In this document: positions 36,555 to 43,924 of the stretch, one piece after another
Position numbering within the stretch: the stretch's first letter is position 1
How the letters are laid out: each line of letters begins with the position of its first letter
Source of the DNA: Glycocaulis profundi
GTDB taxonomy: Bacteria > Pseudomonadota > Alphaproteobacteria > Caulobacterales > Maricaulaceae
Assembly: GCA_007050995.1 (NCBI GenBank)
Contig: VJOU01000011.1
Coordinates: 1-64,000 of the forward strand
Direction of reading: 5' to 3'
Length of the DNA stretch: 64,000 bases
Program-made: the position numbers and the translations under genes
Notes under the pieces: generated by a model
What the model was told of the DNA's origin: nothing
Database searches by the model: none
The model's input: the letters and a program-made list of their open reading frames with translations, nothing else

Positions 36555-37085
36555 CTAGAAAGCAAAGGCCCAAGCGATAAACCCTAGAAGCAAAGTTAAA
36601 ACTGCAACAACAACGCTCCACTTCACCCAATTTATTGGACTTGTCCATTTAGGCAGATCCCGAGAATTAGCAACTGGATGCATCGACCCACCATCATCCT
36701 CCTTGCTGAGATTCAACCAAGTCCATCCGTCGGGCACTTTTACTTCGCGACCCGCAACGTTAGGGCGCGCATCAGACAAAATTTGCTTCAGCTGCCAATT
36801 TATTTGTAGAGCGGATGCCGACAACCAAGCCAATACATATGCCTTCACCACTCGACTCGCGCGGGGGTTTAGTGACAGTCGTTGCCCCCACGGACGCCAC
36901 CTGCGCCTCAGCAAGCCGCGATCAACGAGCAGCACCACAATATCTAGAAAATCGCGCTCACTGACTGGAATGGAATACTCCAGCCTTAAGTCTTTCTCGC
37001 CTATCCACCCGCGTTTTCTGTTAAAACTTTCAAGGTAGATCGCGAACAGAACGGTGAACTCGTCCCACCCGTGCTCCTGCGGCAA
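36555..37085 (-). CDS. AT-richer hypothetical protein with C-terminal membrane segment
   Basis: 176 residues from a TTG at 37085; no ATG or GTG suits the N-terminus, so the start is uncertain. Residues about 1-75 (EFTVLFAIYLESFNRKRGWIGEKDLRLEYSIPVSERDFLDIVVLLVDRGLLRRRW) look like a small helical, perhaps winged-helix fold. The end (WSVVVAVLTLLLGFIAWAFAF) is a single tail-anchor-like membrane helix. Codon use is much AT-richer than all neighbours, and it abuts a rearrangement scar, so it is probably acquired. No family recognised. Confidence 0.65.
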   Translation of the reverse strand: MPQEHGWDEFTVLFAIYLESFNRKRGWIGEKDLRLEYSIPVSERDFLDIVVLLVDRGLLRRRWRPWGQRLSLNPRASRVVKAYVLAWLSASALQINWQLKQILSDARPNVAGREVKVPDGWTWLNLSKEDDGGSMHPVANSRDLPKWTSPINWVKWSVVVAVLTLLLGFIAWAFAF

Positions 37086-37164
37086 ACGTTCGCCCCCTTA
37101 GCTCGCACTCAACAGCGCTCATAGCTAGACGTTGAACCATCGCCGCGGCCGTAACAACCTCCCT

Positions 37165-39891
37165 CTACCCCCGCGCCAGCTCCCGCACATAGCGGCGGTG
37201 GTCGCGGGTCTCCGCGTCCATCCACCAGTCGAGGCCGTGGTTCATGCGGTCGATGCGGTTGAGCGTCGACTGGATGGCGGCGGCGGGGACGCGTTCGAGG
37301 CCGCTGTTTCCCTTGGCCGCGCGCAGGCGCTCCACATAGAGGATCTGCAGGTTGCGGCGGTAGGTGGACGGGGCGCCGTCATCGCCGGTGAAGATCTCGT
37401 CGGTGAGGTCGGCCAGCATGGCGCGCGGCGAGTAGTCGCCGCCATAGGCCTGAGCGTCGGTCAGGCGGTTGAGCACGCGCGGGTGCAGGAGGTGGTTGAG
37501 CGCCTCGGTCTGGATGCGCCGCACGCGGGCGTGGACCAGGGGCTCGTCGGCGCGCGACAGGGCGTCGAAGCCGCGCCGCTCGGTGCGCAGGTGGGCGATC
37601 AGCTCGGGCGGGAAGGCGAAGGCGTCCGGCCCGAAGACATGCTCGCCCAGCGCCTCGATGGCCCGGCGCTGCTCGGCGGCGGGCACGGGGGTGAAGGGCG
37701 CGGCGTGGCGCGCCTCGCCATTGCCGTGGCTGTGGTCGGTGTACACCCCGCCCACGAAGCGCGAGATGACGTTCGCCGCCTGCAGCCGCATGGCCATCAG
37801 CACGTCGAAGGACTGGCGGTATTCCTCCCAGGACCCGGTGTGGGCGGGCAGGCGCGCGGCGAGCCCGCCGAGCGTGGCGTCGGTCAGGGCGGCCTGCTGG
37901 ACCGACCAGCCGATGGGGTCTGAGGACAGCGAGTAGAGATTGGCCCGCGGATCGATGCCCCGGCCCGGCTGGCGCATGTCGTCGGCGTCGTTGGCGAAGA
38001 CGTGGGCGGGGTCGGACGACCGGGCCAGATGGACGCGGCGCGCGCGCTCGTCGTCCAGATCGGGATCGTAGGCGAAGGCGATGGCCCAGCGGTCATACGG
38101 CCCCGGCTCGTCGGGGAAGTAGCGGCCCTGCGCGTCGCGGTCGGGCGACACGTTCACCCCCGGATAGCCCATCACCGAGGCGGCCAGGCGCTGCTCGTCG
38201 CGCGCGCCCTCGCCGTTGATGAGGTCCAGACCGGAGAAATAGGTGCTCATCATGTTGTGGGTGAGGCCGAGCGTGTGGCCGACCTCGTGCAGCACCAGAT
38301 AGGCCAGCCCCTCGCGCACGATGGTCTCGGAGACCACGCGCTCGGTGGCGGGGTCGGCGCTGGCGAGGGTGGCGGCGATGCGCGCGAAGGCCTGGCCCAG
38401 CGCCATGTTCGGTCCCGCCTCGCAGGCCGGGCCGGGCAGGTGGTCGGCGAAGCTCATGCCGTGATCGTGGCCCATGGCGTCGAAACCGTCCGCGTCGGTG
38501 GCCATGGCCGCGGAGACGATGTCGCCCTCGGCCTCGGGGAAGATGCGGTCGGTGCTGATCCAGCGCTGCACGCTGGCGTGCTCGAGCATGATGTTCGCGC
38601 CCAGGATCTCGCCGGTGCGCGGATTGGTGAAGCGCGGCCCGTAGCCGTTGAAGGACGGGTTGGGCGAGGCGATCCAGCGGATCGTGTTGTAGCGCACATC
38701 GCCCGCGTCCCACTCCGCGTCGTCGGGCTGGATCTCCACGCGGATGGCGTCGCGGAAGCCCGCCGCCTCGAACACCGGATTCCAGGCCAGCACGGCGCGC
38801 GCGATGATGTCGCGATATTCGTGCGGGGTGGTGTTCTCGATCCAGAAGGTGATCGGCTGGACCGGCTCGCTGATCCGCGCGTTGGGGTCGGCCTTCTCCA
38901 GCCGCCAGCGGTGGATCAGGTCGTCGGCCGGATTGCCCGCCACGCGGGTCAGGTTGGTGCGCCGGGCGGTGAAGAAGCCCACCCGCGGATCGGCCGTGCG
39001 CGGGGTGAAGCCGTCTTCGGCGGGCATGGGCAGAAAGGTGTGCTGGACCACCACCGTGTCGGACAGCGCGAAGGGCGTGCGCGCGTTGTTCCAGTCGAAG
39101 GTGAACTCGGACACCACCTCGGAATTGGTGTCGTAATTGCGGATGTCGCGCACGTGGGTCTTGCGCGCGTTCAGCGTGCCCGGCGCGACGCCCAGCGCCC
39201 GGCCCATGGCCGTCTGCTGGCCCAGCCGGGTCAGGGCGCTGGTCAGGAACAGATCGTTGGCCTTCACGATGACGCGCTCGCCGTCGGTGGCGGCGACCTC
39301 GAGGCTGACCAGCACGGGCGAGGTCACGTTGGCCCCCGCCGCGCGGGAGACCGCGGTGTCCTCGTCATAGCTGTAGGACGTGTTCTCGTAGATGAAGTCC
39401 ACGTGGCGGTAGCGCCGGCGCACGGAGATCACCGAGTTGTCCGACAGGATGCCCGCCGTGCGCATGCCGTCGCGGCGCGACCCGTCATGGACATAGCTGA
39501 AATAGATGAACTCGGAGCCGAAATGCTCCGGCCCCAGCTCCATGAACAGCTCGCCGGTCTGGCCGTCGCGGTAGAAGGTGAACAGGCCGGGGATCTTGTC
39601 CTTGCCGCGGCGGAACTCGGCCCAGGGCTCGACCTCCTCCACGATCTGGTTGGTGCCCTGGCACTGGCCGCTGTCGAGATTGCACGGCACCCGGTAGGGC
39701 ATGATGACGTCGCGCGCGGCGTGGGCCAGCGAGCGCGTGGCCTCGGCGGGGGGCGCCTCGCCGGTCTCGAACACAGGATCGGTCCAGCCGGACTCCTGGT
39801 CCTGAGCGCCGGACTCTTGCGCGAAGGCCAGCGGCGCAGGGGCTCCGCAGGCCATGACCGCCATCACGGCAGCCGCCAATGCATGTCTCAT
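37165..39891 (-). CDS. Secreted zinc-dependent metalloprotease (DUF5117/DUF4953 type)
   Basis: 908 residues from ATG 39891 with GGGGAG eight bases upstream; the signal peptide ends near AFAQ. A DUF5117-like N-terminal half (GLFTFYRDGQTGELFMELG, SYVHDGSRRDGMRTAG, DFIYENTSYSYDED) is followed by the zinc site HEVGHTLGLTHNM in the second half, the metzincin HEXXHXXGXXH pattern. Similar proteins are common in Bacteroidota and Proteobacteria and are thought to be periplasmic or exported peptidases. It is a single gene with about 500 bases of upstream DNA. Confidence 0.92.
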   Translation of the reverse strand: MRHALAAAVMAVMACGAPAPLAFAQESGAQDQESGWTDPVFETGEAPPAEATRSLAHAARDVIMPYRVPCNLDSGQCQGTNQIVEEVEPWAEFRRGKDKIPGLFTFYRDGQTGELFMELGPEHFGSEFIYFSYVHDGSRRDGMRTAGILSDNSVISVRRRYRHVDFIYENTSYSYDEDTAVSRAAGANVTSPVLVSLEVAATDGERVIVKANDLFLTSALTRLGQQTAMGRALGVAPGTLNARKTHVRDIRNYDTNSEVVSEFTFDWNNARTPFALSDTVVVQHTFLPMPAEDGFTPRTADPRVGFFTARRTNLTRVAGNPADDLIHRWRLEKADPNARISEPVQPITFWIENTTPHEYRDIIARAVLAWNPVFEAAGFRDAIRVEIQPDDAEWDAGDVRYNTIRWIASPNPSFNGYGPRFTNPRTGEILGANIMLEHASVQRWISTDRIFPEAEGDIVSAAMATDADGFDAMGHDHGMSFADHLPGPACEAGPNMALGQAFARIAATLASADPATERVVSETIVREGLAYLVLHEVGHTLGLTHNMMSTYFSGLDLINGEGARDEQRLAASVMGYPGVNVSPDRDAQGRYFPDEPGPYDRWAIAFAYDPDLDDERARRVHLARSSDPAHVFANDADDMRQPGRGIDPRANLYSLSSDPIGWSVQQAALTDATLGGLAARLPAHTGSWEEYRQSFDVLMAMRLQAANVISRFVGGVYTDHSHGNGEARHAAPFTPVPAAEQRRAIEALGEHVFGPDAFAFPPELIAHLRTERRGFDALSRADEPLVHARVRRIQTEALNHLLHPRVLNRLTDAQAYGGDYSPRAMLADLTDEIFTGDDGAPSTYRRNLQILYVERLRAAKGNSGLERVPAAAIQSTLNRIDRMNHGLDWWMDAETRDHRRYVRELARG

Positions 39892-40393
39892 CAGGGGGTC
39901 TCCCCTTTCCCGAACTCGCGACACGCGGGGCCGCGCCATGCGGTCCCGCTTCCCATGTCTTCCGTCCGGTCCTCGCGCACGGGGCTCCCGTCCCGTCCGC
40001 GCGGCGGCGTCGAGCATCCCGTCCCACCCCTGAGACGGGCGCTGTTCCCGGAAGACATGTCCCGCGGCGGCCTTGGCGCCGAGCCCCTTCGGCGGCCGTT
40101 CTCACGGGCATTCGGTCGGAGCGCGAACGCTCCCTGAGCCAAACTCTGCCTGCGCCCGCGAAAAGGCTCAAGCGCCTGTTTCACCACAGACGGGCATCGC
40201 GGCGGACGCTGCAAGCTGAACGGGATCAAAGACCGGACAATTTCCGAATCGGCGCAGGCAGATGGCATTTGCGCCACACTGATGCGCCAGAATGCGCGAA
40301 GGGCCGGGAACGCCCGGCCAGGCAGGGCGTGAACGCCGAAACCCCTTCGCCGGGCTGGGTGATTCTGTCATGATGGACGGCAGGAGGCGCCCC
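39892..40393. other. Intergenic region, promoters for both flanking genes
   Basis: About 500 bases between divergent genes. I see no gene. It contains a GGCCGGG/CCCGGCC hairpin (about 40302-40319) without a T-tract and no clear sigma-70 promoter. Confidence 0.5.
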
Positions 40394-40771
40394 ATGCGCG
40401 ACACCCTCATCCCCGCCCTCGCCGCCCTGCTTGTGGGCCTCGTCTCCGCGCCCGCTCCGGCGCAGGACGTAACCCTCTGCCGGGACCCCGGGGCAGTGAG
40501 TGGCGACACCCTGTCCTGCGGCGGCCGCCTGATCCGGCTGCACCGCGTCTCCGCTCCCGCCGAGGGCGAGGCGGGATTCGAGGAGGCCCGCGCCGCGCTG
40601 GAGCGCCGGGTTCGGCTCAGGACCGCCCGTTGCCGGCTGCGCTCGGCGGCCTTCCGCGAGGGACCGGCCGCGGCGACCTGTTTCGTGGACGGCCGTGACG
40701 TGGGCGCGGCCCAGGTCCGCGCCGGGTTCGCCCAAGACGTCCGGTCTCAGCGCTCGGGGTCGGGCACGTAA
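40394..40771 (+). CDS. Secreted, degenerate thermonuclease-like protein
   Basis: 125 residues from ATG 40394 with a strong AGGAGG site. The signal peptide ends APAPAQ. The mature part follows the staphylococcal nuclease outline: VSGDTLSCGGRLIRLHRVSAPA corresponds to the DGDTL-x-IRL-x-G-DAPE opening, and CFVDGRDVGAAQVRAGFAQ to the later G-x-V-x-LV-x-GLA strand. The first Asp is Ser here, and the Arg/Glu catalytic set is not evident, so nuclease activity is doubtful. Its 3' end overlaps the convergent GH43 gene by 25 bases. Confidence 0.68.
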   Translation: MRDTLIPALAALLVGLVSAPAPAQDVTLCRDPGAVSGDTLSCGGRLIRLHRVSAPAEGEAGFEEARAALERRVRLRTARCRLRSAAFREGPAAATCFVDGRDVGAAQVRAGFAQDVRSQRSGSGT

Positions 40772-42381
40772 TCGCGGGCGCGATAACTGAAATGGCTGAA
40801 ATCGGCGGGCAGGCCCGCCCCGGACGTGTCCTGACACGCCATCCCGACGAAGGCCCCGGTGAAGTTCGGCGTGCCCGGCGCGCAGGCCTCGTCCGACAGG
40901 ATGGAGGCGTCCAGCACGTCCGGCAGCCAGCTCCACGCCCCCTCCCCGATCCGCCAGGCGAAGCGCAGGCGGTGGAGATCGATCTCCGCGCGCAGTCCGA
41001 CCGGGCCTGACGGGAGGGCGATGCGGGCGGTGAAGGCGTCCGCGGTGGTGGAATCGGGGATGGCGCTCATCACCTGAAGATAGCGGCCCTGATCGTCGCG
41101 GGAGACGTGCAGATAGTGAAACTTCCCCCCGTTGTACCAGCAGATCAGTCCCGCGGCCTGCTGATAGTGGGCGGGCTCGAACTCCATCGCCGTCCCGATG
41201 CTGGCGCAGTGGGCGTCCAGCCTGCGGGCGACGAGGGCCTGCTCGAAGAGGCTGCCCAGACTCTCGCGGCCGTGAAGCCTGAGGAAGCCGGGGCGCTCCG
41301 ACAGGCTGAACAGGCGGTCCGGCTCGGGGCTGCGCAGCCACTGGAAGGGGGCGGGCAGGTCCGGGCCGGTGAAGTCATGGCGCTCGGGCTCCGGCTCGAA
41401 CCGGTGGGGCGGCAGGTCGGGCGCGGGCGTCTCCAGCGCGGGGATGGTGTCGCCACTGGCGGCGCGCAGCCAGCCGTCCTCGCCCCAGACCATCTTCTCG
41501 ATGGCGGTCTCCCGGCCCAGCGTGCAGCGCCCCCGCCCCGGCAGGGGCCGGCCGCACAGATAGACCATGTAGGTCTCGCCGCCCGGCGTCTCCACCAGAT
41601 CGCCGTGCCCGGCCCGGGCCAGCGGCGCGTCCGGGCGGTCGTGCGAGGTCAGCACCGGGCCGTCAGGGTGAAGCTCATAGGGGCCCCACACGTCCCTGGC
41701 GCGCGCCATCACCACCGCATGGTTCCAGCCCGTCCCGCCCTCGGCGAGGATCAGATGATACCAGCCGTCCCGGCGGTACAGGTGCGGCGCCTCGGTCAGC
41801 CCGAGGCCGGAGCCCTCGAAGATCACCCGCCGCTCGCCGACCAGCCTTTTTTCCGTGGGGGAATATTCCTGGCAGACGATGCCCGCGAACCGGTTCGCGC
41901 CGGGGCGGTGGTCCCACAGCATGTTCAGGAAATACTTCCGCCCGTCCGCGTCGTGGAAAAGCGAGGGGTCGAAGCCCGAAGAGTTCAGGTGGACGGGGTC
42001 GGACCAGTCGCCGTCCACGCTCTCGCAGGTGACCAGATAGTTGTGGAAGTCGCGCAGGGACACGCCCGACGCGCCCGCCACCGAGGTGCGGCCATAGCGC
42101 TTCACGTCAGTGTAGATCAGGTGGAAAAGTCCGTCCGAAAAAGTCAGGCATGGCGCCCACACCCCGCCCGAATCCGGGTCGCCGCGCATGTCCAGCTGGC
42201 TGGCCCGGCGCAGGGGGCGGGCGGCGAGCCGCCAGTGCTTCAGGTCGCGCGAATGGTGGATCTGGACGCCGGGGAACCACTCGAAGGTGGATGTCGCCAC
42301 GTAATAGTCCCCCCCCGTCCGCACGATGGAGGGGTCGGGGTTGAAGCCCGGCAGGATGGGGTTGCGGATGGTGCCGGTCAT
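40747..42381 (-). CDS. xynB: Glycoside hydrolase family 43 beta-xylosidase
   Basis: 544 residues without a signal peptide, so cytoplasmic. The five-blade propeller opens with NPILPGFNPDPSIVRTGGDYYV, in which Asp16 is the catalytic base; the acid Glu lies in GLTEAPHLYRRDGWYHL. The C-terminal beta-sandwich (about 330-540) is typical of XynB-type GH43 enzymes, which release xylose from xylo-oligosaccharides. It overlaps the MFS transporter gene by four bases, forming an operon within the glucuronoxylan locus. Confidence 0.95.
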   Translation of the reverse strand: MTGTIRNPILPGFNPDPSIVRTGGDYYVATSTFEWFPGVQIHHSRDLKHWRLAARPLRRASQLDMRGDPDSGGVWAPCLTFSDGLFHLIYTDVKRYGRTSVAGASGVSLRDFHNYLVTCESVDGDWSDPVHLNSSGFDPSLFHDADGRKYFLNMLWDHRPGANRFAGIVCQEYSPTEKRLVGERRVIFEGSGLGLTEAPHLYRRDGWYHLILAEGGTGWNHAVVMARARDVWGPYELHPDGPVLTSHDRPDAPLARAGHGDLVETPGGETYMVYLCGRPLPGRGRCTLGRETAIEKMVWGEDGWLRAASGDTIPALETPAPDLPPHRFEPEPERHDFTGPDLPAPFQWLRSPEPDRLFSLSERPGFLRLHGRESLGSLFEQALVARRLDAHCASIGTAMEFEPAHYQQAAGLICWYNGGKFHYLHVSRDDQGRYLQVMSAIPDSTTADAFTARIALPSGPVGLRAEIDLHRLRFAWRIGEGAWSWLPDVLDASILSDEACAPGTPNFTGAFVGMACQDTSGAGLPADFSHFSYRARDYVPDPER

Positions 42382-43682
42382 GGGCTGGCCTGCGTGATTT
42401 CAGGGGCGTCGGCGGGGTCTCCGCCGCGGGCGCGGGCGTCGCGCTCGCGCACGAAGGTCCACAGGATGATCGCGCCCAGAATGTCCAGCGCGGCCAGAGC
42501 GATGAAGAACGGGTTGTAGCCCACCACCGTGACCAGCCCGCCGATCATCAGCGAGAAGACCAGCACGCCCGCATTGCCGAACGTGCCCGCCATGCCGGTG
42601 ACCGTGGCGACCTCGTTGCGCTTGAACAGGTCCGACGACATGGTGATGACCGTGACCGACAGGGTCTGGTGGGCGAACCCGCCCAGGCACAGCAGCGCCA
42701 CGGCCAGATAGGGATTGTCCACGAAGCCCACGAAGGCCACGCCGATCATCATGACCGCGCCCAGCGTGAAGGCGCAGCGGCGTGCGTTGATCAGGCTGAT
42801 CCCCCGCTTCTGCAGGAACAGCACCACGGCGGGGCCGAACATGCAGCCCAGATCGGCGGCCACGAAGGGCAGCCACGCGGTCATGGCGATCTGGGTCAGA
42901 TCGAAGCCGCGCACGCTCATCAGGTAGAGCGGCACCCAGAAGGCCAGCGTTCCCCAGGTCGGATCGGCCAGGAAGCGCGGGAGGGCGATGCCCCAGAAAT
43001 TGCGCTGTTTGAGGATGGAGGGGATGGAGGGCCGCGCGCCGTCCGACTGGAGGTGGTCCTCCTGCCCCTCGGCGATGTAGGCGCGCTCCCTGTCGGACAT
43101 CGCCTTGTGCCTGGACGGCGACTGGTAGAGCAGCATCCACGCCGCCGCCCAGATGAAGCCCAGCGCGCCGGTGATGAAGAAGGCGGACTGCCAGCTGTGG
43201 ACGATGATCGCCCAGGCCACCAGCGGCGGGGCGAGCATGGAGCCCACCGAGGCGCCGATATTGTAGACCCCGCTGGCCAGCCCCCGCTCCTTGGCGGGGA
43301 ACCATTCAGACACCGTCTTCATGCCCGCGGGATTGGCCGAGCCTTCAGCGAGCCCGAGAGCGCCGCGCAGCCAGGCGAAGGCCACCCAGTTGGTCGCGAA
43401 GCCGTGCAGCATGGTGATCGCCGACCAGGCCAGCACGAAGATGGCGAGGCCCTTCTTCAGCCCGATCACGTCCAGCACGTAACCCGCCAGCGGCTGCATC
43501 ATGATCCCGGCCTGAAAGGCGCCGGTGATCCACGAATACTGCTGGGTGGTGATCCCCAGATCCTCCATCAGGGTGGGCGCGGCCACCCCCAGCGTGGAGC
43601 GGGTGAGGTAGTTGACCATCGCCCCCATCATCACCAGGCCGATGATCCACCAGCGCAGCGCGCGCAGCGTGCGCGGCCTCAT
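42378..43682 (-). CDS. MFS transporter, hexuronate (ExuT)-like anion:cation symporter
   Basis: 434 residues from ATG 43682; a GTG at 43748 is open but gives an atypical N-terminus. Twelve membrane helices, beginning LRWWIIGLVMMGAMVNYLTRSTLGVAAPTL, with EWFPAKERGLASGVYNIGASVGSMLAPPL between helices 4 and 5, the ExuT/ACS signature. Substrate is probably glucuronate or aldouronate released by the GH67 enzyme. Co-transcribed with GH43 and divergent from the TonB receptor. Confidence 0.92.
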   Translation of the reverse strand: MRPRTLRALRWWIIGLVMMGAMVNYLTRSTLGVAAPTLMEDLGITTQQYSWITGAFQAGIMMQPLAGYVLDVIGLKKGLAIFVLAWSAITMLHGFATNWVAFAWLRGALGLAEGSANPAGMKTVSEWFPAKERGLASGVYNIGASVGSMLAPPLVAWAIIVHSWQSAFFITGALGFIWAAAWMLLYQSPSRHKAMSDRERAYIAEGQEDHLQSDGARPSIPSILKQRNFWGIALPRFLADPTWGTLAFWVPLYLMSVRGFDLTQIAMTAWLPFVAADLGCMFGPAVVLFLQKRGISLINARRCAFTLGAVMMIGVAFVGFVDNPYLAVALLCLGGFAHQTLSVTVITMSSDLFKRNEVATVTGMAGTFGNAGVLVFSLMIGGLVTVVGYNPFFIALAALDILGAIILWTFVRERDARARGGDPADAPEITQASP

Positions 43683-43819
43683 GATCCGGCCCGCCCTGAA
43701 GGACGCGGGAATGCGGCGTGGGGTCTCATGCGAACCCTCCCCTGTCACATCTTTGTCACCCCCGATCTTTCGCGCCGGGAGCCGATTGACAATGCAAATT
43801 ACTCAGACCTAATCTCGAA

Positions 43820-43833
43820 TGATAGCGGTATCA
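43820..43833. promoter_or_regulatory. LacI-type operator candidate
   Basis: TGATAGCGGTATCA is a near-perfect palindrome with a central CG (arms TGATA/TATCA), the shape of LacI-family operators controlling sugar uptake in Caulobacter relatives. It lies 92 bases before the receptor start and 138 before the transporter start, so one bound repressor could control both sides. No lacI-type gene is in the window. Confidence 0.6.
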
Positions 43834-43924
43834 CCTATGTGTGAGCGCTTGTAGAGAAAATATTCAAGCCGTGCAGCTCGCCCTTAACCGAAGAGCAAAA
43901 CACGGTAAATGGGAGGAATATCAG

